NCBI GenBank assembly: GCA_002407865.1
Contig: DHPI01000065.1
Span: 17,856 to 26,451, forward strand
Direction of reading: 5' to 3'
Origin: Spirochaetia bacterium UBA5368
Lineage (GTDB): Bacteria; Spirochaetota; UBA4802; UBA5368
DNA length: 8,596 nucleotides
Below are positions 1-5,197 of the stretch, piece after piece. The position numbers were made by a program, and so were the translations under genes. A model generated the notes under the pieces. The model was not told the DNA's origin. It worked only from the letters and a program-made list of their open reading frames with translations, and did not search any database. Each line of letters begins with the position of its first letter. Positions within the stretch are counted from its first letter, which is position 1.

Positions 1-1917
1 GTGCCGCCGCGCCTCATGCACGTGAACGACCTGATAACTTTTATGCCTCCTATGCTGTACCTGACGATATGCTCGGGCATACTGCTTGTCGGCATCAGCA
101 TGTACACCATTCTGTACTGCTTTTCCCGCGACCGGCTGCATCTGGCGACACTGCTCTTCGGCATATTAGGGTTTGTGTTCGTCGTAAGCGAAATCTGCGT
201 GCTCTGCTGTTTTGTGTTTCAGGAATACGCACTCGGGCGGCAATTTCACCGCGTGCAGGCGCTATCGACGGCATGGTTCATTTTCGCGGTGCCGTTTATG
301 CTCATGTACCTCGTCGAGTTGAACACCTCGTGGCGAAAGATAAACAGGGCACTCATCATTACCGCGATGGCCGCCGTAATCGGTTTTACGGCCGCGGCAT
401 TCACGTACCCCGACCTCTTTATATCACAGGCGAACTACGGGCGCAAACTTCTCCATATCGGGTGGGATTACGCGCGCGGCAGAACAGGGTCGCTGTACAT
501 GCTCAAGGATGCCATACTCGCCATTTTAATGATCTATATGGTCATCTGCATTATCATCGACCTGCTGCGGCACAGCATGTATTCTTACCTGCTATATACG
601 CTTGCAGGTATCTTCATCGCAACATTATGCGCCTACTACGATTACCTGTACATTTACCAGGGCGTCACGATTGTGTTTCTGCCACACTCATACTCGTCGT
701 ACTTCAGCCCCGGCATTACGATATTCGTCAGCCTCAGCATGATCGGGACAATCATCAAGTTTATCGGGCAAACGCGCGAAATAGAAAAGGCCCGTAAAAT
801 CGAATCGCTCGGCCTGCTCGCAGGCGGCATTGCGCACGACTTCAACAACCTGCTGACCACCATCATCGGCAACCTGTCGCTGGCGCGGCTTTCCATGGAT
901 TACCACGACAAAAAGCTCCCACTCCTGCTCGACGCCGAGACCGCATCGCTAAGGGCGAAAGACCTTACCAGGCAGCTTTTAACCTTTTCAAAAGGCGGCG
1001 TTCCCGCGAAAGAACTCACGTCGATCAGGGACATACTGGCCGAAACCGCAATGCTGGTGCTGCGCAGCACGAACGTAAGAAGCGAGTTCCGTATCGACGA
1101 CAACCTCTACCCCGCGTCAGTCGACAGGGGCCAGATATGCCAGGTAGTGCACAACATTCTACTGAACGCGGTCGAAGCCATGCCGGGCGGGGGTGATATC
1201 GTCATCACGGCGAAAAACATTCAGCGGCCGAAGGCCGCGCACGGCCGGCACGATACCGAAAAATTCATCTATATATCGATACGCGATAACGGGCCCGGCA
1301 TCCCGAAAAAAGCAATCGATACGATATTCGATCCATATTATACGAACAAATCGGACGGAAGCGGACTCGGCCTTGCCATATCGCAGGCGATAGTGCAAAG
1401 CCACGAAGGGCGCATTACCGTCCGCTCGCGTCCGGGTGAAGGCGCGGAATTCGAGATTTACCTTCCGGCGGCGGACGGTGAGCCTGAGCCGGCCGGCGAT
1501 TCTGACGAGCAAAACGGACATGGAAAAATTCTGCTGATCGACGATAACGAGATGATACTGCAAATCGGGAGAAAAATGATCGAAACCCTCGGCTACGAAA
1601 TCGACGCATACCGGAACGGCGCCGATGCCGTTGCCGCATACAGACGCGCGCGTGAAACGGGCGCGCCGTTCGACTGCGTTATCACCGACATTGGGCTTGT
1701 CGGCGGCATTGCCGGCGACGAGGTGCTGCGCCGGTTGAGGGAGATTGATCCCGATGTCGGCGTCATCGGGTGCACCGGGTATACAGGCAGCGCCCATTGT
1801 GTCAGCGCGGGATTCCGTGCCATCCTGCATAAGCCGTTCACCATTAATGATATAGCGCTGGCCGTGCATGGCGCGCTTCACAGGCAGCCAAGGCCGAAAT
1901 CATCCTCCGCGCAATAA
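1..1917 (+). CDS. 7TM hybrid sensor histidine kinase with C-terminal receiver domain (5' end uncertain)
   Basis: Membrane sensor kinase that should autophosphorylate a histidine and pass the phosphate to its own receiver. Numbering from base 1: residues about 17-255 hold seven hydrophobic segments (about 17-40, 47-73, 89-106, 115-136, 168-189, 194-216, 237-255), like the HisKA_7TM sensor region. An H-box GGIAHDFNN gives phospho-accepting His279. The ATPase domain has an N-box (Asn385, Asn389), DNGPGIP at 429-435 and GSGLGLA at 453-459. The receiver (about 508-625) has acidic Asp514-Asp515, phospho-acceptor Asp563, Thr592 and Lys611, all intact. The reading frame is open at the window edge; GTG at 1 and ATG at 16, 43 or 52 are possible starts and none has a clear ribosome site, so the gene may begin upstream. 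No separate response regulator lies next to it, so output probably goes through a distant phosphotransfer partner. The signal is unknown. Confidence 0.93.
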   Translation: MPPRLMHVNDLITFMPPMLYLTICSGILLVGISMYTILYCFSRDRLHLATLLFGILGFVFVVSEICVLCCFVFQEYALGRQFHRVQALSTAWFIFAVPFMLMYLVELNTSWRKINRALIITAMAAVIGFTAAAFTYPDLFISQANYGRKLLHIGWDYARGRTGSLYMLKDAILAILMIYMVICIIIDLLRHSMYSYLLYTLAGIFIATLCAYYDYLYIYQGVTIVFLPHSYSSYFSPGITIFVSLSMIGTIIKFIGQTREIEKARKIESLGLLAGGIAHDFNNLLTTIIGNLSLARLSMDYHDKKLPLLLDAETASLRAKDLTRQLLTFSKGGVPAKELTSIRDILAETAMLVLRSTNVRSEFRIDDNLYPASVDRGQICQVVHNILLNAVEAMPGGGDIVITAKNIQRPKAAHGRHDTEKFIYISIRDNGPGIPKKAIDTIFDPYYTNKSDGSGLGLAISQAIVQSHEGRITVRSRPGEGAEFEIYLPAADGEPEPAGDSDEQNGHGKILLIDDNEMILQIGRKMIETLGYEIDAYRNGADAVAAYRRARETGAPFDCVITDIGLVGGIAGDEVLRRLREIDPDVGVIGCTGYTGSAHCVSAGFRAILHKPFTINDIALAVHGALHRQPRPKSSSAQ

Positions 1918-1926
1918 CGTCACTGC

Positions 1927-1938
1927 CAAAATATTTTG
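1927..1938. promoter_or_regulatory. 12-bp perfect palindrome CAAAATATTTTG, candidate operator
   Basis: The sequence is its own reverse complement over 12 bases and sits immediately upstream of the possible -35 element of the HMA gene. It could bind a dimeric regulator. An AT-rich palindrome can also occur by chance, and no regulator is identified. Confidence 0.3.
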
Positions 1939-1939
1939 C

Positions 1940-1968
1940 TTGCCTATTCATGTTTTTCACAGTATCTT
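1940..1968 (+). promoter_or_regulatory. Possible sigma-70-type promoter ahead of the HMA gene
   Basis: TTGCCT (1940-1945) and TATCTT (1963-1968) are separated by 17 bases and each matches four of six consensus positions. The gap 1918-2008 is AT-rich compared with its surroundings. The promoter would start transcription near 1975, about 35 bases before the HMA start codon. This is a weak match by eye only. Confidence 0.25.
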
Positions 1969-1994
1969 TCAAAAATATCGCGTTATATGAATTA

Positions 1995-2002
1995 GAGGGA
2001 GG
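1995..2002 (+). promoter_or_regulatory. Ribosome binding site of the HMA gene
   Basis: GAGGGAGG lies 6 bases before the ATG at 2009, a strong and well-placed Shine-Dalgarno sequence that supports this start. Confidence 0.8.
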
Positions 2003-2008
2003 TGCGAC

Positions 2009-2206
2009 ATGGTGCTTACTGTTCCCGATATGAGCTGCGAACACTGTGTAAAGCGAATAACCGCCGCCCTGAAATCAGTCAGCGGCGTTGATAAAATAGA
2101 GATAGATCTTTCCCTGAAAAAGGTTGTAATACAGGGGAATGCTGACGAAACGGCGGTTGTCGGCGCCATCAAAAACGCGGGCTACACGGCTCACTTACAA
2201 CACTGA
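2009..2206 (+). CDS. Heavy-metal-associated (HMA) domain protein, CopZ-like
   Basis: A 65-residue protein that is a single HMA ferredoxin-like fold. The metal site is the MSCEHC motif at residues 8-13, with Cys10 and Cys13 as the expected soft-metal ligands, normally Cu(I). The conserved AGY near the C-terminus (residues 57-59) and the beta-alpha-beta hydrophobic pattern also match the family. Such proteins act in the cytosol as copper chaperones or as stand-alone versions of P-type ATPase N-terminal domains. No copper ATPase or copper regulator is in the window, so its partner is elsewhere and metal specificity is inferred. It has its own ribosome site and is followed by a hairpin terminator, so it may be a single-gene transcript. 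Confidence 0.9.
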   Translation: MVLTVPDMSCEHCVKRITAALKSVSGVDKIEIDLSLKKVVIQGNADETAVVGAIKNAGYTAHLQH

Positions 2207-2223
2207 CGATCTTAAAAACCGTT

Positions 2224-2287
2224 GAGGCTGTCTCAAATCCCCCCGGTTGACCGGGGAGGAGAATATCGCTTTCAAGACAGCCTCTTT
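2224..2287 (+). terminator. Nested hairpin, likely terminator after the HMA gene
   Basis: A 10-bp perfect outer stem (GAGGCTGTCT at 2224-2233 with AGACAGCCTC at 2275-2284) encloses a second hairpin, CCCCGG-TTGA-CCGGGG (2241-2256). Only three T residues follow, so the T tract is short. It starts 18 bases after the HMA stop codon, which suits a terminator. Confidence 0.55.
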
Positions 2288-2302
2288 CCCAGAGCATTAG
2301 TG

Positions 2303-2337
2303 CGATACCCGTGCGGCATATGCATGCGGGTCTATCG
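2303..2337. promoter_or_regulatory. Imperfect inverted repeat upstream of rubredoxin
   Basis: CGATACCCG (2303-2311) pairs with CGGGT-ct-ATCG (2327-2337), nine base pairs interrupted by a two-base bulge. The loop contains GCATATGC (2316-2323), itself a palindrome. A -10-like TATAGT follows at 2343-2348, without a convincing -35. The repeat could be an operator covering the upstream part of the rubredoxin promoter. Its role is inferred from position only. Confidence 0.3.
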
Positions 2338-2359
2338 ACAAGTATAGTTTATTCAATCT

Positions 2360-2364
2360 GGAGG
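2360..2364 (+). promoter_or_regulatory. Ribosome binding site of rubredoxin
   Basis: GGAGG with 8 bases before the ATG at 2373. An earlier ATG at 2365 runs into a stop after three codons in another frame, so 2373 is the start. Confidence 0.75.
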
Positions 2365-2372
2365 ATGCATGT

Positions 2373-2534
2373 ATGAAAAAGTATGTATGTACTGTATGCG
2401 GGTATGTTTACGATCCTGAAGATGGCGATCCCGATAGCGGAATAAAGCCAGGGACGCAGTTTAAAGATCTTCCCGAAGACTGGGTGTGCCCGGTATGCGG
2501 CGCCGAAAAAAGCGCCTTTGAACCGGAAAGCTGA
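2373..2534 (+). CDS. Rubredoxin
   Basis: A 53-residue one-iron electron carrier, the usual length of a type I rubredoxin. The two iron-binding knuckles are CTVCG (Cys6, Cys9) and CPVCG (Cys39, Cys42). The conserved [14 protein letters not shown] stretch follows the first knuckle, and DLPEDWVCP precedes the second. It starts with MKKYVC, as most rubredoxins do. Rubredoxins are cytosolic and pass single electrons from NAD(P)H-dependent reductases to enzymes such as superoxide reductase and rubrerythrin, both of which follow on the same strand. It may be co-transcribed with them or have its own promoter in 2288-2372; the 181-base gap to the next recognised gene has no clear terminator. A linked reductase is not in the window. 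Confidence 0.96.
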   Translation: MKKYVCTVCGYVYDPEDGDPDSGIKPGTQFKDLPEDWVCPVCGAEKSAFEPES

Positions 2535-2544
2535 TTTTTAACAT

Positions 2545-2556
2545 CCTCCCGGGAGG
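2545..2556. promoter_or_regulatory. 12-bp perfect palindrome CCTCCCGGGAGG
   Basis: A self-complementary 12-mer 10 bases after the rubredoxin stop. Its right half is a Shine-Dalgarno-like GGGAGG, 6 bases ahead of an ATG at 2563. It could be a protein-binding site, or could partly hide a ribosome site. With no loop it cannot fold fully as a hairpin, so it is not a good terminator. Confidence 0.3.
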
Positions 2557-2562
2557 CGCGCA

Positions 2563-2661
2563 ATGGAATTTATACTGCGTTCCCGCATTCAGCCTGGATT
2601 TGCGGCCGGTTTCCATTTCATAGTCCAGCCGCTAACCCGGGGAGACACGGATTCTATGTAA
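2563..2661 (+). CDS. Possible small ORF (32 aa), unrecognised
   Basis: ATG at 2563 opens a 32-codon frame ending in TAA at 2659-2661. The frame is preceded by GGGAGG with 6-base spacing, a ribosome site as good as those of the real genes around it. The predicted peptide (MEFILRSRIQPG... ending TDSM) resembles nothing I know and has no membrane segment or metal motif. It lies between rubredoxin and desulfoferrodoxin, and its stop codon falls inside the palindrome at 2657-2668. It could be a leader peptide, an unannotated small protein or chance. The only positive evidence is the ribosome site and position. Confidence 0.22.
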   Translation: MEFILRSRIQPGFAAGFHFIVQPLTRGDTDSM

Positions 2662-2668
2662 CGTTACA
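2657..2668. promoter_or_regulatory. 12-bp perfect palindrome TGTAACGTTACA, candidate operator for dfx
   Basis: A perfect 12-base inverted repeat centred on CG, about 50 bases before the desulfoferrodoxin start. Its two half sites (TGTAAC/GTTACA) have the form of a dimeric repressor site. It does not match the PerR, Fur or NsrR consensus that I know. It probably controls the superoxide reductase-rubrerythrin unit if it is functional. Confidence 0.4.
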
Positions 2669-2703
2669 GGCATTGCTGTATCGAATAGAAACTACAGTTT
2701 CAC

Positions 2704-2710
2704 AAGGAGG
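2704..2710 (+). promoter_or_regulatory. Ribosome binding site of desulfoferrodoxin
   Basis: AAGGAGG, a near-perfect Shine-Dalgarno sequence, lies 5 bases before the ATG at 2716. Confidence 0.8.
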
Positions 2711-2715
2711 ACACA

Positions 2716-3093
2716 ATGGTTAAAGAAAAACTTGAGATCTACAAGTGCGCGGTATGCGGGAATATGGTCGAGGTTGTGCATGTGGGAGGCGGCGAGCTTG
2801 TATGCTGCGGCCAGCCGATGAATCTGATGAAGGAAAACTCAACCGACGCCTCGCAGGAAAAGCACGTTCCCGTGATCGAAAAAACCGCCGACGGCGTGAA
2901 AGTGAAGGTCGGCAGCGCGCCGCACCCGATGGAGGAAAAACACTGGATCGAATGGATACAGATCATAGCAGACAGCAAAAGTTATCGGCAGTTTCTCGCG
3001 CCGGGAACGGCCCCGGAGGCGGTATTCAAAATTGACGCGACGAAAATTACCGCACGCGAATATTGCAATCTTCACGGGCTCTGGAAAGCATAG
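2716..3093 (+). CDS. dfx: Desulfoferrodoxin (two-iron superoxide reductase)
   Basis: Reduces superoxide to hydrogen peroxide in the cytosol without releasing oxygen. The 125-residue length is typical of the two-iron class. The N-terminal desulforedoxin domain carries the Fe(Cys)4 centre I: Cys11, Cys14 and the adjacent pair Cys30-Cys31. The catalytic domain has the Fe(His)4Cys centre II: His50, His70, His76, Cys117 and His120. The EKH motif (Glu48-Lys49-His50) supplies the residues that assist catalysis in characterised enzymes. Every ligand is present. Rubredoxin upstream is the known electron donor for this family, and rubrerythrin downstream removes the peroxide formed. Rubrerythrin follows after 74 bases and is probably on the same transcript. 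Confidence 0.97.
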   Translation: MVKEKLEIYKCAVCGNMVEVVHVGGGELVCCGQPMNLMKENSTDASQEKHVPVIEKTADGVKVKVGSAPHPMEEKHWIEWIQIIADSKSYRQFLAPGTAPEAVFKIDATKITAREYCNLHGLWKA

Positions 3094-3107
3094 TCTATGT
3101 GATTGGC

Positions 3108-3134
3108 GAATGCCGTTTTTCACGTACGGCATTC
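3108..3134 (+). repeat. Intercistronic hairpin between dfx and rbr
   Basis: GAATGCCGT (3108-3116) and ACGGCATTC (3126-3134) form a perfect 9-bp stem with a 9-base loop, starting 15 bases after the dfx stop. No T tract follows, so it is a poor terminator. It could protect the 3' end of the upstream message or set the ratio of the two proteins. Confidence 0.5.
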
Positions 3135-3155
3135 ACAGGTGCATACAATAACACC

Positions 3156-3161
3156 AAGGAG
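3156..3161 (+). promoter_or_regulatory. Ribosome binding site that fixes the rubrerythrin start
   Basis: AAGGAG lies 6 bases before ATG 3168. The same frame is open upstream to 3063, inside dfx, but that extension has no ribosome site and does not match the family N-terminus. Confidence 0.8.
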
Positions 3162-3167
3162 AATGAA

Positions 3168-3743
3168 ATGAAAAGCGTAAAGGGCACAAAGACCGAAAAA
3201 AACCTGTTAGTCGCGTTTGCCGGCGAATCGCAGGCCAGAAACAGATACACCTATTTCGCGTCTCAGGCAAAAAAGGAAGGATTCGAGCAGATATCTGCGA
3301 TATTCCAGGAAACTGCCGACAACGAGAAAGAGCATGCCAAGCTTTTTTTCAAGTTTCTGGAAGGCGGTGATGTCGAAATAACCGCCGCGTATCCCGCAGG
3401 CGTCATTGGCACCACCGCCGACAATCTCAAGGCGGCCGCCGCCGGCGAGAATATGGAGCATACCTCCATCTATCCGGAAATGGCGGAAACTGCGGAAGAC
3501 GAAGGTTTCCCGGAGATCGCCAGGATTTTCAGACGGGTGTCGGATGTTGAAAAACACCACGAGGCGCGCTACCTCGCGCTGCTTAAAAACATTGAGCAAA
3601 ACAAGGTTTTCAAAAAGGATTCGAACATGATGTGGAAATGCCGCAACTGTGGTTTCATTCTCGAGGGGGCGGAAGCCCCGAAGGAATGCCCCGCGTGCGC
3701 GCATCCCCAATCGTATTTCGAGCTGCTCGCGGATAATTTCTGA
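3168..3743 (+). CDS. rbr: Rubrerythrin (peroxidase)
   Basis: A 191-residue protein, the standard length of rubrerythrin, which reduces hydrogen peroxide to water with electrons from rubredoxin. The N-terminal four-helix domain carries the di-iron ligands Glu20, Glu53, His56, Glu94, Glu97, Glu128 and His131, in the motifs [20 protein letters not shown] and VEKHH. The C-terminal rubredoxin-like domain binds one iron through Cys158, Cys161, Cys174 and Cys177. All ligands are intact. The start with [13 protein letters not shown] matches the family. It completes a superoxide-to-water route with rubredoxin and desulfoferrodoxin, and a strong hairpin about 55 bases downstream closes the unit. Confidence 0.97.
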   Translation: MKSVKGTKTEKNLLVAFAGESQARNRYTYFASQAKKEGFEQISAIFQETADNEKEHAKLFFKFLEGGDVEITAAYPAGVIGTTADNLKAAAAGENMEHTSIYPEMAETAEDEGFPEIARIFRRVSDVEKHHEARYLALLKNIEQNKVFKKDSNMMWKCRNCGFILEGAEAPKECPACAHPQSYFELLADNF

Positions 3744-3795
3744 GCAGGCAGCGGCACGTCGGCATATTGTGCAGAAAAGTTATTTCACCCTTCCC

Positions 3796-3827
3796 GGAGA
3801 GGCTGCCTGAAAAGGCGGCCTCTTCTT
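3796..3827 (+). terminator. Rho-independent terminator after rubrerythrin
   Basis: GAGGCTGCCT (3799-3808) and AGGCGGCCTC (3813-3822) form a 10-bp stem with one G-U pair and a GAAA tetraloop. The pairing can extend outward to 3796/3825, and the T-rich TTCTT follows. Position and structure fit termination of the oxidative-stress unit. Confidence 0.75.
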
Positions 3828-3845
3828 CGGTTCGCCGATTACGGC

Positions 3846-3859
3846 ATACCGCACGGTAT
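3846..3859. promoter_or_regulatory. Inverted repeat ATACCG-CA-CGGTAT, candidate operator
   Basis: Two perfect 6-base half sites separated by two bases, upstream of the transporter gene. A -35-like TTGAAA follows at 3869-3874, though no convincing -10 was found. It could bind a dimeric regulator of the transporter. The remainder of 3828-3941 shows nothing else. Confidence 0.35.
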
Positions 3860-3941
3860 TAATTCTTCTTGAAATTATTTCGAGGGCAGGCGCATGTTCC
3901 TACTGTACGTGAAATAACTCAAGTCCACAGACAATGACATC

Positions 3942-5192
3942 ATGACCCTGGCCGCGGCCGTTATATTCATCATCACCTATGCCGGCATCATCTTTACTCG
4001 CCTGCCGTGGGTCAACATCGACAGACCGTCGGCCGCCTTCTTCGGCGCGGTCGCGATGATTCTCACAGGGGTGCTAACGCTCGACGAGGCAGTCCGCGCC
4101 ATCGATTTCAACACAATCCTCCTGCTTCTCGGCATGATGATACTCATCACGGTGCTCGAGCTTGATGGTTTTTTCACGTATATTGCATCTAAAACAATTC
4201 ACTATTCGCGCACCGCGGCGCAGTTGCTGACTATCATAGTATTCAGCACGGGGATATCCAGCGCATTTCTCGTAAACGACGCGGTAGTGCTGCTCTTCAC
4301 GCCGGTGATAATCCGCATATGCCGCTCGGGAGGGCTGAACCCGATGCCCTACCTCATCGCGGAGATCATGGCATCGAACATTGGCAGCGCAATGACCATC
4401 ACCGGCAATCCCCAAAACATTCTGATCGGCATGCAATCGGGCATCGCCTACGGCAGGTTTCTTCTGTACCTGCTACCGGTATCGTTTACCGGCATGCTGG
4501 TTATCATCGCGCTCGTAAGGGTCTTTTACAGGAATGATTTCAGATCGCGCGCACCGCTCGAATTCCATAACAACGACCTTACCTATAACTTCGCCTCGAT
4601 GAAGGTTTCCGTGCCAATTTTTCTTCTGGTCATTCTGCTGTTTTTTCTCAGCCCCGTGCTGAGACTCCCCATTCCGCTCATCGCGCTTACGGGCGCGTCG
4701 CTGGTGCTTATATTCGGAAAAATACGGCCCTCGAAGGTGATACAGGAGGTCGACTGGGTGCTGCTGGTGTTTTTTTCGGGACTCTTCATCGTGGTGCATG
4801 CGGTTGAAAAAACAGGCCTGTTAGAACCGTATATACGCGCCATGGAGTTTTCCGACAGCCTGGCAGGCATACGCGCGCTCCACGGCCTCAGCCTCGTACT
4901 GTCGCAGGTCGTAAGCAATGTTCCCTACACCATTCTCATGCTGCCGGTACTGAAGCCGCAGGCGGGAGAGGCGCTGTGGCTCGCGCTCGCGTCGGCGTCC
5001 ACACTTGCGGGAAACGCCACGATTGTGGGAGCCATGGCGAACCTGATCGTAATAGAATCCGCGCGAAAAGACGGCGTGAGGATACGCTTCTTCCCGTTTC
5101 TTAAAATCGGCATCACGATAACGCTGGCGACGATGGCCATTTCAGTGTGCGTACTGTATGCGGAATCCGCGCTCGGACTATTCGCCCGGTAA
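3942..5192 (+). CDS. ArsB/NhaD/SLC13-superfamily membrane transporter
   Basis: A 416-residue polytopic inner-membrane protein with about 10-11 hydrophobic segments, the usual size of ArsB/CitMHS-type carriers. The fold shows as two related halves. The first has FLVNDAVVLLFTP (109-121) and SNIGSAMTITGNPQNILIG (145-163). The second has SNVPYTILMLP (325-335) and LAGNATIVGAMANLIV (355-370). These Asn-rich hairpin motifs line the substrate and sodium sites in the ion-transporter superfamily. The substrate cannot be read from sequence: arsenite, sodium/proton exchange or a dicarboxylate are all possible, and no arsenic genes are nearby. ATG 3942 is the most upstream possible start, since TAA lies in frame at 3915, and it begins just before the first membrane segment. 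No Shine-Dalgarno sequence is visible. The gene ends 5 bases from the convergent deacetylase gene. Confidence 0.88.
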   Translation: MTLAAAVIFIITYAGIIFTRLPWVNIDRPSAAFFGAVAMILTGVLTLDEAVRAIDFNTILLLLGMMILITVLELDGFFTYIASKTIHYSRTAAQLLTIIVFSTGISSAFLVNDAVVLLFTPVIIRICRSGGLNPMPYLIAEIMASNIGSAMTITGNPQNILIGMQSGIAYGRFLLYLLPVSFTGMLVIIALVRVFYRNDFRSRAPLEFHNNDLTYNFASMKVSVPIFLLVILLFFLSPVLRLPIPLIALTGASLVLIFGKIRPSKVIQEVDWVLLVFFSGLFIVVHAVEKTGLLEPYIRAMEFSDSLAGIRALHGLSLVLSQVVSNVPYTILMLPVLKPQAGEALWLALASASTLAGNATIVGAMANLIVIESARKDGVRIRFFPFLKIGITITLATMAISVCVLYAESALGLFAR

Positions 5193-5197
5193 CAGGG

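Noticed and set aside
69..797. 242-codon plus-strand open frame overlapping the kinase
   Set aside because: Frame-shifted shadow of the 7TM region; it is rich in Arg and His with no hydrophobic segments or domain.
1159..1881. 240-codon minus-strand open frame
   Set aside because: Antisense to the kinase ATPase and receiver domains, whose motifs are intact; the product has no recognisable domain.
2224..2284. Insertion sequence or MITE
   Set aside because: The inverted repeats are only 10 bp, there is no transposase and no target duplication is visible at the flanks; terminator is simpler.
2545..2556. Rubredoxin terminator
   Set aside because: The palindrome has no loop, so only a three-pair stem could form, and no T tract follows.
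3063..3167. N-terminal extension of rubrerythrin
   Set aside because: It would overlap the dfx end, has no ribosome site and does not match the family; AAGGAG at 3156-3161 points to ATG 3168.
3942..5192. Assignment as the arsenite pump ArsB
   Set aside because: The motifs fit the whole superfamily, and no arsenic resistance gene is nearby, so the substrate is left open.
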